Below are positions 26,359-36,255 of a stretch of DNA of 64,000 nucleotides, piece by piece (the stretch's first letter is position 1; every line of letters begins with the position of its first letter). Origin of the DNA: Campylobacter sp. RM16189 (GTDB lineage Bacteria; Campylobacterota; Campylobacteria; Campylobacterales; Campylobacteraceae); NCBI RefSeq assembly GCF_012978815.1, contig NZ_LIWR01000002.1:124001-188000 (forward strand), in the 5' to 3' direction. The position numbers were made by a program, and so were the translations under genes. The notes below the pieces were generated by a model. The model saw only the letters and a program-made list of their open reading frames with translations, ran no database searches and was not told where the DNA came from.

Positions 26359-27017
26359 AACAACCCTTTGATTTTATTTAAATCATCTATTAAGGCCTGC
26401 TCTTTGCTTGGATTTTTTAGCACCCATGCTGGCGAATAAGTGGCCATAAGATAGGAATTTTTAAATCTTAAAACATTTCCTCTGATGGATTCAAAGCTAT
26501 TTGTTCGCTCCAAATTATTGATTAAATTTAAAAATACGTTTTCGCCAAGAGCGACTATAATCTTTGGTGAAATTATATCTATTTGAGACATTAAATATGG
26601 CTTACAAAGTTCGTAGCTAAGATTTATGGCTAAGTTGTTTCGGTGAATTTTACACTTTATTATGCTTGTCATGTAAAATTCATGCTTGTTAAGGCCTAAA
26701 ATTTCATATATTACCTTGCAAAATTTCTCCCCGATAGATCCTTCTAAAAACCTTCCGCTGATATCCTCGCTAACGCTTGGCGCATCACTTATAAACATTA
26801 TCTTGGAATCCAATCTTCCACTTCCCACTAAAGCGTTATTTCTGCTCTTGCAAAGCTCGCATAAGTTACAGTTTTTAATCTGCTCTTCAAGCTCTTTTAT
26901 ATCGTTTGAAACATTATTTTTTATATGTAATCCAAAAGATGGATTTATATATCTATACCCAAATGCCTTTAAGTAGTGAAGTTGTCTTAAAATTTCAATT
27001 TCGTTTGCATAAATCAT
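26355..27017 (-). CDS. Uracil-DNA-glycosylase superfamily protein with altered active-site motifs
   Basis: The 220-residue protein keeps the family-4 UDG framework. Cys50/53/56 (CNLCELC) with Cys122 and Cys138, the last two separated by 15 residues, look like [4Fe-4S] ligands. The usual motif A GEAPG is SDAPS (78-81), and the usual HPA/HPS motif B reads YSPAW (194-198). Those changes fall on residues that hold and excise uracil, so activity is doubtful or altered. It is first in a two-gene unit with the periplasmic protein gene through an ATGA overlap. Confidence 0.82.
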   Translation of the reverse strand: MIYANEIEILRQLHYLKAFGYRYINPSFGLHIKNNVSNDIKELEEQIKNCNLCELCKSRNNALVGSGRLDSKIMFISDAPSVSEDISGRFLEGSIGEKFCKVIYEILGLNKHEFYMTSIIKCKIHRNNLAINLSYELCKPYLMSQIDIISPKIIVALGENVFLNLINNLERTNSFESIRGNVLRFKNSYLMATYSPAWVLKNPSKEQALIDDLNKIKGLL

Positions 27018-27192
27018 TAAAAAATATTATCAAATTGCCAGTTAAAACTAAATAAAATTTTTAAAAGCCTATTTTAGAAAATTTTTATTTTGATTATCTC
27101 TTATGAGCTTTATAAATTTTATTCAATGGATTTTAAGTAATTTGTTGTTAAAATCACGACTTTATCATAAAATTTAATAAAAGGAAAAAGTT

Positions 27193-27327
27193 ATGAAAAG
27201 GACTTATCAGCCTCATAAAACGCCTAAAAAACGCACTCATGGTTTTCGCCAAAGAATGAAAACAAAGAATGGACGTAAGATTATAAACGCAAGACGTGCA
27301 AAAGGTAGAAGAATATTGGCGGCTTAA
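27193..27327 (+). CDS. rpmH: Ribosomal protein bL34
   Basis: This 44-residue basic protein reads [19 protein letters not shown] and ends GRRILAA, a textbook L34 sequence. AAGGAAAAAGTT places a strong ribosome site 8 nt upstream. It begins the conserved rpmH-rnpA-yidD-yidC-jag-mnmE order. The 175-bp region before it, divergent from the glycosylase-like gene, is A/T-rich and should hold the promoter; I see no DnaA-box cluster there. Confidence 0.97.
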   Translation: MKRTYQPHKTPKKRTHGFRQRMKTKNGRKIINARRAKGRRILAA

Positions 27328-27362
27328 GTAAATTTGGTTCCATAAGCGAATCAAAGGAATTT

Positions 27363-27653
27363 TTGACGGTTTATAAAGAGGCGAACAAGTGGTATTGCGA
27401 TTGTTGTACCATATTTTATAAACCTTCAAACGAGCCCAAACTAGCTATAGTGGCTAGCAAAAAAGTTGGTAAAGCTGTGGTTCGTAATCGTTGTAAAAGG
27501 CTATTGCGAGCAGTTTTTAATCAAATTCATAATGAGCTTGAAGACGGTGTTTATGTGGTTATTGTTAAGGCGGGACTTGAGCAGATCCCTTATTTAAAGA
27601 TTCAGAAAAATATATCTTGGGCTTTAAAAAAGCTTGGATGCTTAAAGCAATAA
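27363..27653 (+). CDS. rnpA: Ribonuclease P protein component
   Basis: The product binds RNase P RNA and helps mature tRNA 5' ends. The RNR motif GKAVVRNRCKRLLRAVFN is plain. The first standard start is TTG at 27363 with AAAGGA 4 nt upstream, giving 96 residues. However, the frame stays open upstream and encodes [12 protein letters not shown], which looks like the normal RnpA N-terminus (compare DKFSTNEEFSSVYK as I recall from C. jejuni). Only an ATT at 27315, inside rpmH and 9 nt after AAGG, could start that longer form. So the N-terminus is uncertain. Confidence 0.93.
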   Translation: MTVYKEANKWYCDCCTIFYKPSNEPKLAIVASKKVGKAVVRNRCKRLLRAVFNQIHNELEDGVYVVIVKAGLEQIPYLKIQKNISWALKKLGCLKQ

Positions 27654-27661
27654 AAATAACG

Positions 27662-28000
27662 ATGAGAGAGGCAATGATATCTTTAATCAAATTTTATCAG
27701 CGTTATATTTCTAAATTTACCCCAAAGTCATGTCGATACTATCCCACATGCTCCGAATATGCCATCTGGCAGTTTCAAAACAATAAATTTTTTTTAGCTT
27801 TTTTAGCTACTATTATTAGAATTCTTCGTTGCAATCAGCTATTTAAAGGTGGTATAGATTACCCTGTTATTTATAAAAAATTTAGCTCTTTTTCAATTTT
27901 TTACCAAAACGTTAGACCTAATATAAATTTTTGGTTTATCCCATATAAAGAGAATAAATTTTATGTTATAAAAGTCTTAGATTCGTTAAAGGAAAAATAG
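27662..28000 (+). CDS. yidD: Membrane protein insertion efficiency factor YidD
   Basis: The protein contains the YidD core: LIKFYQRYISKFTPKSCRYYPTCSEYA, with the paired cysteines, then RILRCNQLFKGGIDYP. It is an amphipathic inner-membrane protein that assists YidC. About 112 residues from the ATG at 27662; a 40-residue C-terminal extension beyond the core is longer than in E. coli. Starts at 27638 or 27674 are also possible, since no strong ribosome site marks one. Its stop TAG shares a base with the GTG of yidC. Confidence 0.9.
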   Translation: MREAMISLIKFYQRYISKFTPKSCRYYPTCSEYAIWQFQNNKFFLAFLATIIRILRCNQLFKGGIDYPVIYKKFSSFSIFYQNVRPNINFWFIPYKENKFYVIKVLDSLKEK

Positions 28001-29559
28001 TGTTAGATAAACTATCTGTTCAAAAGAGAGTTATTTTGGCTACGGTCATCTCTTTTATTTTTTTTATAGTATATGATTATTTTTTTATCCCTAAAAATTT
28101 GCCAATAGATCAAAATAGAACAGTGAGTGTTCAAGAAACACAAGCCAAACAAGCACCTGCTACAACTTCAAATTCTACTGCTTCTGTGCCTGATATTAGC
28201 GAAAGTCAAACCAAAACAATAGCTACTATCAAAGGCGCTTATTTTGAAGCGCAAATTGATAATTTAGGCAGAATTTCAAAATTTTATTTAAATGAAGATA
28301 AATATAAAAATGAAGATGGAAGCAGGATAGAGCTAACTTCTAAAACCCTTCTTCCGCTTGAAATTAGATTTAGCGATACAAATTTAAATGAGCAGGCGTT
28401 TAAAACAGACTATGTAAGCAATCTTAGTCAGATAGACGTTACGAACTCAAAGCAAACTTTGGTTTTAGCTCAAAATTTAAATGGATCCAAAGTAGTTAAG
28501 AACATTACTTTCTATCCTAGCGGTAACTATGATTTGGAGGTTTTGGTTAGCAACGGAGAATACTTTATAACTCCTGGATTTAGACCAAGTGTGGTTGTGG
28601 ATAATTATACTGTTCATGGAGCACTTATACGTCATGCGGATGAGAAGTTAACTATACTAGAAGATGGTGACTTGGAGGGTACTGAAAAATTTGATGATGT
28701 GAATATAGCGGCCGATAGCGATAGATACTATACTACTTTATTTTATTCTTTCGATAAGCCTTTAAATGTAGTGATGTCTAAAGATACCGCCGATAATGCT
28801 ATAGTTTTTATTAAAAATACAGGAGATTTTAAGACTAGTGGATATATAGGTGCTAAAGATCATAAGACATTGGAGTCTATAGACGCCAGATTAACAGATG
28901 TCATAGAGTATGGATGGTTTACATTTATAGCTAAGCCTATGTTTGGGTTTTTAAATTTACTTTATGGATATATAGGCAACTGGGGTTGGGCGATAGTAGT
29001 GCTTACATTGATTATAAGACTTGTGCTATTCCCTCTTACATACAAGGGAATGCTATCTATGAATAAGCTTAAAGAGCTTTCTCCAAAAATTAAGGAGCTT
29101 CAGACTAAGTATAAAGGAGATCCGCAAAAGCTAAACGCTCATATGATGGAGCTTTATAAAAAACACGGTGCGAATCCTATGGGAGGTTGCTTGCCTATAA
29201 TTATGCAGATTCCGATATTTTTCGCAATTTATAGGGTTTTATTAAACGCTATAGAGCTAAAAGCTGCTCCATGGATACTTTGGATACAAGATTTAGCTGT
29301 TATGGATCCATATTTTGTTCTACCTATACTTATGGGTCTTACGATGTTTTTACAGCAAAAGCTTACGCCTACGACATTTACAGATCCTATGCAAGAGAAG
29401 ATTATGAAATTCCTGCCTTTGATTTTTACATTCTTCTTTGTGACATTCCCTGCGGGACTTACTCTTTATTGGTTCGTAAATAACGTTTGTTCGGTTATTC
29501 AACAAATTTTTGTAAACAAGCTCTTTGAAAAACACAAAAAAGTGGAGGTAAAAGCATAA
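28000..29559 (+). CDS. yidC: Membrane protein insertase YidC/Oxa1
   Basis: The 519-residue insertase has an N-terminal helix, a large periplasmic domain (about 60-320), and the conserved five-helix core beginning GWAIVVLTLIIRLVLFPLTYKGMLSMNKLKEL. The hydrophilic-groove arginine in IIRL is present. It inserts proteins into the inner membrane alone or with SecYEG. It starts with GTG overlapping the yidD stop and ends overlapping the jag start by one base, so the block is one operon. Confidence 0.96.
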   Translation: MLDKLSVQKRVILATVISFIFFIVYDYFFIPKNLPIDQNRTVSVQETQAKQAPATTSNSTASVPDISESQTKTIATIKGAYFEAQIDNLGRISKFYLNEDKYKNEDGSRIELTSKTLLPLEIRFSDTNLNEQAFKTDYVSNLSQIDVTNSKQTLVLAQNLNGSKVVKNITFYPSGNYDLEVLVSNGEYFITPGFRPSVVVDNYTVHGALIRHADEKLTILEDGDLEGTEKFDDVNIAADSDRYYTTLFYSFDKPLNVVMSKDTADNAIVFIKNTGDFKTSGYIGAKDHKTLESIDARLTDVIEYGWFTFIAKPMFGFLNLLYGYIGNWGWAIVVLTLIIRLVLFPLTYKGMLSMNKLKELSPKIKELQTKYKGDPQKLNAHMMELYKKHGANPMGGCLPIIMQIPIFFAIYRVLLNAIELKAAPWILWIQDLAVMDPYFVLPILMGLTMFLQQKLTPTTFTDPMQEKIMKFLPLIFTFFFVTFPAGLTLYWFVNNVCSVIQQIFVNKLFEKHKKVEVKA

Positions 29560-30686
29560 TGCGTATAGAGGCTAATAATCTACAAGAGGCCTTTCAGAAG
29601 GCTGCCACCGAGCTTAATTGCTCTGTTACTGAGCTTGATATTAAGATTATTCAAAATCCAAGCTCTGGATTTTTGGGTTTTTTCAAAAAAACGGCAATAA
29701 TAGAGGCTTATAGAGAAAATAAAGAGAGAAAAGATAAAGAGGGTTCAAAAAACAGCTCCAAATTTGGAAAAAAGCATAAAAAAGATAGAGTCGAGAATAA
29801 AGAACATAGCTCTGAAAATTGCAGTGAGCATGTTGAAAATAAAAAAGATAGTAAAAATTCTCAAAAATCCGAAAGATCAAACGATAAAAAACGCAATAGA
29901 AACAAAAAAAGAAATCATGAAAACAGGGATGAAAAACAGGACTTAAACGGAAATTCTGCAAAGTCGGAGAGAAAAGACGAGCTTTCAAAAACTACATCGG
30001 CCAATATCTCTGATAATGCATTTAAATTTGATGAAGCTGAACAAGCTCATTTATATATAGAGCCTAGTCAAGAAGTCGAGCAAAAGCCAAAAGCAAATAA
30101 GGAGAGTTGCAAAAATATTCTTGATAATTCGATCATTGATACCTTTAATAAAAGCGACTTTGATGATAAAGAGGATAAAACTAGCGAAAATAAAGCAAAA
30201 GAGCAAAAACCAAGAGCCGATATAGAGAAAGTTTTGCCTGAGATAAGAGAGAATCTGACAAATCTTTTCAATGCTAGCTGCTTTAAAATAGACAGGATAG
30301 AGGTTGGTAAATTTAATGACGAGACTATATTAATAGAGCTTGACGGCGAGGATGCAGCGCTTCTTATAGGTAAAGAAGGATACAGATATAAGGCGATTTC
30401 ATACCTTATATACAATTGGATAGGTTCTAAGTATAATATTTCGGTTCGTCTTGAAATAGCTGAATTTTTGAAAAATCAAGAGGCGGCTATGGATGAATAT
30501 TTAAAAGGCATAATAGAGAGAGTTAACTCATCTAAAAAAGCCAAAACTAAGCCACTTGATGGAATTTTAGTCAAAATCGCACTAGAAAAACTACGCGAGC
30601 AATTTCCAGATAAATATGTAGGTATAAAAAGCGATGGAGATAAGCAATTCGTAGTAGTTAATGATTTTGTAAAAAAGCATGAATGA
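29559..30686 (+). CDS. jag: Jag/KhpB RNA-binding protein
   Basis: The 375-residue protein has a Jag N-terminal domain (1-50), a long Lys/Asn/Glu/Ser-rich linker (about 50-205), and a C-terminal KH domain with [17 protein letters not shown] followed by an R3H-like region ending EFL...VRLEIA. It is an RNA-binding regulator always found after yidC. The linker is low-complexity, very hydrophilic and probably disordered. The ATG overlaps the yidC stop by one base; its end overlaps mnmE by 8. Confidence 0.88.
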   Translation: MRIEANNLQEAFQKAATELNCSVTELDIKIIQNPSSGFLGFFKKTAIIEAYRENKERKDKEGSKNSSKFGKKHKKDRVENKEHSSENCSEHVENKKDSKNSQKSERSNDKKRNRNKKRNHENRDEKQDLNGNSAKSERKDELSKTTSANISDNAFKFDEAEQAHLYIEPSQEVEQKPKANKESCKNILDNSIIDTFNKSDFDDKEDKTSENKAKEQKPRADIEKVLPEIRENLTNLFNASCFKIDRIEVGKFNDETILIELDGEDAALLIGKEGYRYKAISYLIYNWIGSKYNISVRLEIAEFLKNQEAAMDEYLKGIIERVNSSKKAKTKPLDGILVKIALEKLREQFPDKYVGIKSDGDKQFVVVNDFVKKHE

Positions 30687-32004
30687 TACAATCGCAGCCA
30701 TCGCCACAGCTCACGGAGTTGGCTCTATATGCATAGTTAGGCTAAGCGGCGAAAATGCCCTTAGTCTAGCTCTTAAACTTACCAAACTTCAAACGTTAAA
30801 ACCAAGATTTGCAACTTTAGCTAAAATTTACTCAGACGATGAATTTATAGACGAAGGCATAATTTTATACTTTAAAGCGCCTGCTAGCTTTACCGGAGAA
30901 GATGTGGTTGAGTTTCAGACTCACGGCGGATTTATGGTGGCAAATTTGATCCTTTCTAAGCTCATAAATTTAGGAGCTAGACTTGCGCAGCCCGGTGAAT
31001 TTAGCAAGCGTGCGTTTTTAAACGGCAAGATGGACTTAAGCAAGGCTGAAAGCATACAAAATTTAATCAATGCAAGAAGCGAAAGTGCCGCTAAAATCAT
31101 AGCTAGAGCTATGAGGGGCGATCTTGGCAAATTTGTAGATGAGATTAGAGGCGAGCTTGTTAAGACGCTTGCCTTTGTCGAGACTAGCATTGATTATGCT
31201 GATGATGATCTGCCTGAAAATTTGATGAGCGATATCAAAAACATGCTTATGTTAAATCACCAAAAGCTTGATAAAATCGTATCTATAAGCAAAAGTCGCA
31301 AAGGGCTTATCGAAGGCTTTAAGGTGGCGATAGTGGGCAAGCCAAATGTCGGTAAAAGCTCGATTTTAAACTCTCTTTTAAATTACGAACGAGCGATCAT
31401 CAGCGATGAGGCTGGCACTACTCGCGACCGCATAGAAGAAAGCCTAAATATAGGTACTCATTTGGTTTGCATTATAGATACCGCAGGCATTAGAAAAAAT
31501 GCAGGCAAGATCGAGCAGATCGGTATAACGCACTCTTTAAAGGCTATTGAAGAAGCCGATATAGTTTTAGCCGTGTTTGATGCATCAAATAAAGCTGATG
31601 AGCAGGATTTTGAGATACTAAATTTGCTTAGAGAGTCTCAAAAAAAGATATTTTACATACTTAACAAATGTGATTTAGAGCTTAAATTTCAAACTTCAAA
31701 GCTTAGCGATCCTCTTAAAATTTCGGCAAAAAATAGTGCTGAAGAGATAGTTAAAAGGCTTGAAATATATCTTGACAGCCAAGAGGTAAATGAAATTTTG
31801 CTTAATTCAAAACGTCAAATTCAATGCTGCAAAAACACAAGCGAGGCGATCAAAAGAGCTTTAAATTTGTTCAGTGAAAGCGAGCTTGAGCTGTTTGCTT
31901 ATGAGATAAACTCGGCGATCGCGTCTATCTCGTCCATCACAAAGCCGTTTGAGAGAGCCGAGATACTTGATGAGATGTTTAGCAATTTTTGCCTCGGGAA
32001 ATAA
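30679..32004 (+). CDS. mnmE: tRNA U34 modification GTPase MnmE
   Basis: The 441-residue GTPase has the N-terminal formyl-folate domain ([20 protein letters not shown]), a helical domain, an inserted G domain with [18 protein letters not shown] and NKCD, and the C-terminal CLGK whose cysteine is catalytic. With MnmG it installs carboxymethylaminomethyl groups on wobble uridines. It ends the rpmH-to-mnmE operon; a CPBP protease gene follows after about 135 nt. Confidence 0.96.
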   Translation: MNDTIAAIATAHGVGSICIVRLSGENALSLALKLTKLQTLKPRFATLAKIYSDDEFIDEGIILYFKAPASFTGEDVVEFQTHGGFMVANLILSKLINLGARLAQPGEFSKRAFLNGKMDLSKAESIQNLINARSESAAKIIARAMRGDLGKFVDEIRGELVKTLAFVETSIDYADDDLPENLMSDIKNMLMLNHQKLDKIVSISKSRKGLIEGFKVAIVGKPNVGKSSILNSLLNYERAIISDEAGTTRDRIEESLNIGTHLVCIIDTAGIRKNAGKIEQIGITHSLKAIEEADIVLAVFDASNKADEQDFEILNLLRESQKKIFYILNKCDLELKFQTSKLSDPLKISAKNSAEEIVKRLEIYLDSQEVNEILLNSKRQIQCCKNTSEAIKRALNLFSESELELFAYEINSAIASISSITKPFERAEILDEMFSNFCLGK

Positions 32005-32139
32005 AATTAAAAAGCTTGCACCAAGGCCAGAACAAAAACTGCTTTTTGAGTCATATTTGTGAAATGATTCAAGATAAATTTGTGAAAAATACGCAAGTTT
32101 TAAAACTTGATATAAGATACGACAAAGCTCTATTTTTCT

Positions 32140-32928
32140 TTGCTGCTTATCATTCCTTGGATATTTTTCTTTAGTGCGGCTTATTTAAGCAGGTTGCCTG
32201 AGGCTTTAAATTTTACTTTTTTACAAGGTGTTTTAAGCATCGTAGAGCTTATATCTCCTTGCCTTGTTGCTTTTTATCTATTGACTAGAGAAGGGGTCAA
32301 ATTTAAAGACATAAGACATAGATTTAGCCTTAAAAACTTAAACAAATTTTATCTATTCTTAGCTCTGTTTCTTACTTTTATAGCGCTTGTGATGGCGCAA
32401 TTTATATCGCTTATCTTTGGGCATGGTTTGGAGCAGTTTTATATCTCGGGTAAAACCAGCTTTGAGTCTGCCTTGTTTAACTCGTGGTTTATACTGATTT
32501 TTGCTGCAATTGTAGAAGAGCTTGCCTGGCACACTTATGGTACTGATGCACTAAGGGCGAAATTTAGCCTTTTTACTTCATCTATGATATTTGCTTTTTA
32601 CTGGGCGCTTTGGCACTTGCCTCTATCTTTTATCAAGGGCTATTATCACAGCGAAGTAGCTCTTAGCGGGCTTTTGTATAGCTTAAATTTTATTATTAGT
32701 TTGTTTGTTTTTGTGATCTTAATGAACCGGCTTTATTTTAAGACAAACAGAAACATAACCATAGCCATCCTCTTTCATCTTTTTGCAAATTTGACTAATG
32801 AAATTTTTGCAACTCATCCTGATAGCAAGGTGATACAAACGGCTATACTTTTGCTTATAGCCATAGCTGTCGTGGCAAAAAACAAAGAGCTATTTTTCAG
32901 CTCAAATTTTAAATTTGATGATGTGTAA
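32140..32928 (+). CDS. CPBP-family intramembrane metalloprotease, 5' end possibly frameshifted
   Basis: The 262-residue protein has about eight helices and CPBP/Abi motifs: VEELAWHTYG (usual EExxxR, with His instead of Arg), ALWHLPLSF and ILFHLFANL. Such proteins cleave within the membrane or help in peptide maturation. The only start in this frame is TTG at 32140, with no clear ribosome site. A different frame from ATG 32064 encodes MIQDKFVKNTQVLKLDIRYDK up to a T5 tract at 32133-32137. Removing one T would join it to LLLIIPW as one protein. So the gene may be frameshifted or mis-started. Confidence 0.72.
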   Translation: MLLIIPWIFFFSAAYLSRLPEALNFTFLQGVLSIVELISPCLVAFYLLTREGVKFKDIRHRFSLKNLNKFYLFLALFLTFIALVMAQFISLIFGHGLEQFYISGKTSFESALFNSWFILIFAAIVEELAWHTYGTDALRAKFSLFTSSMIFAFYWALWHLPLSFIKGYYHSEVALSGLLYSLNFIISLFVFVILMNRLYFKTNRNITIAILFHLFANLTNEIFATHPDSKVIQTAILLLIAIAVVAKNKELFFSSNFKFDDV

Positions 32929-33022
32929 ATTTTAGGCTTGACACTCTTTATGAGCTTCTTGGTTTATGAAGTTTTTATGCTTGTTTCAGTAAAATAATTA
33001 AAATTTTTTCTGAAGGGATAAA

Positions 33023-35218
33023 ATGGATAAAGCTACGATAAAAGCGCATAAAATTAGCGACGGCGAGTATGAAAATATACTAAAAATTTTAGGACGCGAG
33101 CCAAATTTGCTTGAGCTTGGGATATTTTCTGCGATGTGGAGCGAACACTGCAGCTATAAATCAAGTAAAAAATACCTAAGCGGCTTTCCGACCAAGGCTC
33201 CTTGGGTCATACAAGGACCGGGCGAAAACGCAGGCGTTATCGATGTCGGCGAAGGGGTTGCGGCTGTGTTTAAGATGGAAAGCCACAACCATCCAAGCTT
33301 TATCGAGCCTTATCAGGGCGCAGCCACCGGCGTGGGCGGAATTTTGCGCGATGTATTTACTATGGGCGCAAGAGTCGTGGCGAACATGAACTCGCTTAGA
33401 TTCGGACAAATTAGCGGTAGCTCAAGCGTAGCGCGCCACCAAAGATATCTTGTAAAGGGCGTAGTGGCAGGAATTTCTCACTACGGCAACTGCATGGGCA
33501 TCCCGACTGTCGGAGGCGAAGTGAGCTTTGATGAGAGCTTTAATGGAAACATCCTTGTAAATGCCTTCGCTCTTGGACTTTGCAAAAGCGATGAAATTTT
33601 CTACGGCAAGGCTGAGGGCATAGGAAATCCCGTTATATACGTAGGAAGCAAGACAGGTCGCGATGGGCTTGGCGGAGCCGTTATGGCAAGCGATAGCTTT
33701 AACGATGAGAATAAATCCTTGCGTCCGACTGTTCAAGTTGGCGATCCGTTTGCAGAAAAACTGCTTCTTGAAGCGTGCTTGGAGCTATTTAAGAAAGACT
33801 ACATCATAGGCATCCAAGATATGGGTGCAGCTGGACTTACCTCAAGCAGTTTTGAGATGGCGGGGCGCAGCGGAAGCGGTATGAAGATGTATCTTGACCG
33901 CGTTCCGATGAGAGAAAGTGGCATGACACCTTACGAGCTTATGCTAAGCGAAAGTCAAGAAAGAATGCTAATATGCGCTAAAAAGGGCTATGAGAGCAAG
34001 GTTATAGAGATATTTAAGAAGTGGGACTTAGACGCTGAGATCATCGGAGAGGTAACTGATACGGGCAAGATGCAGCTTTATTGGCACGGCGAGCTTGCAG
34101 GCGAAATTCCGATAGATCCTGTTGCGCAGGCCGCTCCGGTGCTGGATCGTCCTACGAAAAAGCCTGCTTATCTTGATGAGATAAAAGATATAACTCTTGA
34201 TAAATTTGAAAAAGTTGATAACAAAACCGCATTTAACAAGCTTTTGCGCGATCCGCATATCTTAAATAAGTCTTTGATCTACGATCAATACGATGCAAAT
34301 ATCCAGACAAATACAATTAAACAGCCCGGAAATTTAGGCGCTAGCGTTATCCGCGTAAGACAGAGCGGCAGAGCCATAGCTATGGGTATGGAGTGCAGCC
34401 CTCGCCACAACTATGTAAATCCAAAAATAGGCGCTGCTATGGCGGTTGCTCTAAGCGGTAGAAAGGTAGCTATGAGCGGTGCTATGCCTCTTGCTATAAC
34501 TGACTGCTTAAACTACGGAAATCCTGAAAATCCCGAATTTATGTGGCAGTTCGCGCAGGGTTGCGAGGGTATCAAAGAGGCGTGCCGCGAGCTAACCACT
34601 CCTGTTGTAAGCGGAAACGTGAGCCTTTATAACGACACGGACGGCGTAAGTGTGTATCCGACACCTGCTATAGTAAGCGTTGGCGTAAATGAGTGCGCGC
34701 ATAAAAATTTACCGAGCGTCTTTGTAAAAGAGGGTACACCGATATATCTGATAGGCGAAACGACAGGCGAATTTGCCGCAAGCCTTTATATGAAAAATTT
34801 ATACAACTCGGTTAGCGGCGAACTAAAAGAGATTGATTATAAAAAAGAAAGAGCGCTTTGGGATCTTGTGATAGAGGCAAATAAAGAAGGAATTTTGGAA
34901 TTTGCAAACTCAGTTGGCACGGGCGGAGTAGCTATGACGCTAGCTAAAATGGCTTGCATGAGCGAGATAGGTGCAAGATGTGAGTGTAAATTTGGCGATA
35001 GCAGATGGATATTTGACGAGAGCTTTTCGCGAGCGGTTGTGGGGGTAAAAGATGAGGCGAAATTTAGCGAACTAGCAAGCAAATTCGGGCTTAAAGTAAA
35101 CAAAATAGGCATAACGGGCGGAAGCAAATTTGAAATAGATGGCGTGAGCGAAAATTTAAAAGATATAAGCGAGGTTTACTTTAATGAGTTTGCTAGAGTT
35201 ATTAAACAAGAAGACTGA
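33023..35218 (+). CDS. purL: Phosphoribosylformylglycinamidine synthase subunit PurL
   Basis: The 731-residue enzyme is the small-type PurL used with separate PurS and PurQ. The diagnostic motifs are [10 protein letters not shown] near residue 38, [20 protein letters not shown], and [13 protein letters not shown]. It makes formylglycinamidine ribonucleotide from FGAR, ATP and glutamine-derived ammonia in purine synthesis. GAAGGGATAAA precedes the ATG. A proteinase gene starts 35 nt before its end, and purH lies 2.3 kb downstream in the same run. Confidence 0.97.
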   Translation: MDKATIKAHKISDGEYENILKILGREPNLLELGIFSAMWSEHCSYKSSKKYLSGFPTKAPWVIQGPGENAGVIDVGEGVAAVFKMESHNHPSFIEPYQGAATGVGGILRDVFTMGARVVANMNSLRFGQISGSSSVARHQRYLVKGVVAGISHYGNCMGIPTVGGEVSFDESFNGNILVNAFALGLCKSDEIFYGKAEGIGNPVIYVGSKTGRDGLGGAVMASDSFNDENKSLRPTVQVGDPFAEKLLLEACLELFKKDYIIGIQDMGAAGLTSSSFEMAGRSGSGMKMYLDRVPMRESGMTPYELMLSESQERMLICAKKGYESKVIEIFKKWDLDAEIIGEVTDTGKMQLYWHGELAGEIPIDPVAQAAPVLDRPTKKPAYLDEIKDITLDKFEKVDNKTAFNKLLRDPHILNKSLIYDQYDANIQTNTIKQPGNLGASVIRVRQSGRAIAMGMECSPRHNYVNPKIGAAMAVALSGRKVAMSGAMPLAITDCLNYGNPENPEFMWQFAQGCEGIKEACRELTTPVVSGNVSLYNDTDGVSVYPTPAIVSVGVNECAHKNLPSVFVKEGTPIYLIGETTGEFAASLYMKNLYNSVSGELKEIDYKKERALWDLVIEANKEGILEFANSVGTGGVAMTLAKMACMSEIGARCECKFGDSRWIFDESFSRAVVGVKDEAKFSELASKFGLKVNKIGITGGSKFEIDGVSENLKDISEVYFNEFARVIKQED

Positions 35219-36242
35219 GGAAAAAGAGGAGATAAGAGAGCAGAAGATGAATCAAAGAAACGTAGCCAAGCCGCCTATTTTATTTAACGAAACACAGCAG
35301 CTTATCAAGGCGATCGAGGCGAAGCTTGGCGGTTCGCTGATAACTTACTACAACTCAAACGCAGGCAGCGTATGTGGCAACGACGCAAGTGCGATGTATG
35401 AAATTTTAAAGGGTAAAAAGATAGAAAACACCTTTTTGTTTATCAAAAGTGACGGCGGTAGCGGTATCGCCTCGCTTCGCATCATCAGCACTCTTAGAAA
35501 TTATTGCAAAAACATAACAGCTCTTGTACCTGCAAACTGCGCTTCTGCCGCGACTATGATGGCGCTTGGTGCAAACGAGATCGTCATGGGTCCGCTTGCG
35601 TATCTAACTCCCGTTGATACTTCGCTTAAGCACGAACTAAGCCCTACAAATAAAAACAACGAGCTTGTAAGCGTGTCGATGGACGAGCTAAGCCGCGTGA
35701 TAAAACTATGGAAAACGAACGAAAAAGATAAAGACGAAAACCCGTATAAATCGCTATATGAATACATTCATCCGCTTGTATTTGGTGCGGTAGATCGCGC
35801 CAGCTCGCTTTCGCTTAAAATTTGTCGTGAAATTTTGAGGTATCACATCGACGATGAAGAGAAAATTCAAAAAATTTCAGAGCGGCTAAACAGCGACTAT
35901 CCGGCACATGAGTATCCGATACTCTTTCGCGAGGCCGAAGAGATCGGGCTTCATGTAAAAAAGATGGATGATGAGCTAAATGAGATGCTTCAGGAGCTTA
36001 CTTTACTCTACTCGGAGATGGGGCAAAGAGCGTTTACCGACTTTGATGAAAACAGCTATCACGATAACAACATCGCAAATATCATTGAGTCAAACGGCAA
36101 ACAGATATATTTCCAGATAGATAAAGACTGGTTTTATCGCCCTGATGAGCGCCGCTGGAATGTGATGAACGACGAGAGCTCATGGCGCAAAAACGAGCTT
36201 GTTGACGGCAAACTAAAAAATACTATCTATCACCTTTGGTAA
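35184..36242 (+). CDS. SDH/Sah family Clp-fold serine proteinase
   Basis: The 352-residue protein matches the serine dehydrogenase proteinase family (ClpP/crotonase-like fold). Motifs are [18 protein letters not shown], then [21 protein letters not shown] with candidate nucleophile Ser121, and [11 protein letters not shown]. There is no signal peptide, though some relatives are membrane-associated. Its first 35 nt lie inside purL in another frame, so translation is coupled to purL. The substrate is unknown. Next come a TerB/J-domain protein, a GNAT and purH. Confidence 0.87.
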   Translation: MSLLELLNKKTEEKEEIREQKMNQRNVAKPPILFNETQQLIKAIEAKLGGSLITYYNSNAGSVCGNDASAMYEILKGKKIENTFLFIKSDGGSGIASLRIISTLRNYCKNITALVPANCASAATMMALGANEIVMGPLAYLTPVDTSLKHELSPTNKNNELVSVSMDELSRVIKLWKTNEKDKDENPYKSLYEYIHPLVFGAVDRASSLSLKICREILRYHIDDEEKIQKISERLNSDYPAHEYPILFREAEEIGLHVKKMDDELNEMLQELTLLYSEMGQRAFTDFDENSYHDNNIANIIESNGKQIYFQIDKDWFYRPDERRWNVMNDESSWRKNELVDGKLKNTIYHLW

Positions 36243-36255
36243 AATAGGCGCAATA

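Noticed and set aside
27018..27192. Replication origin next to rpmH
   Set aside because: rpmH-rnpA often lies near oriC, but there is no dnaA or dnaN gene and I see no cluster of DnaA boxes in this gap.
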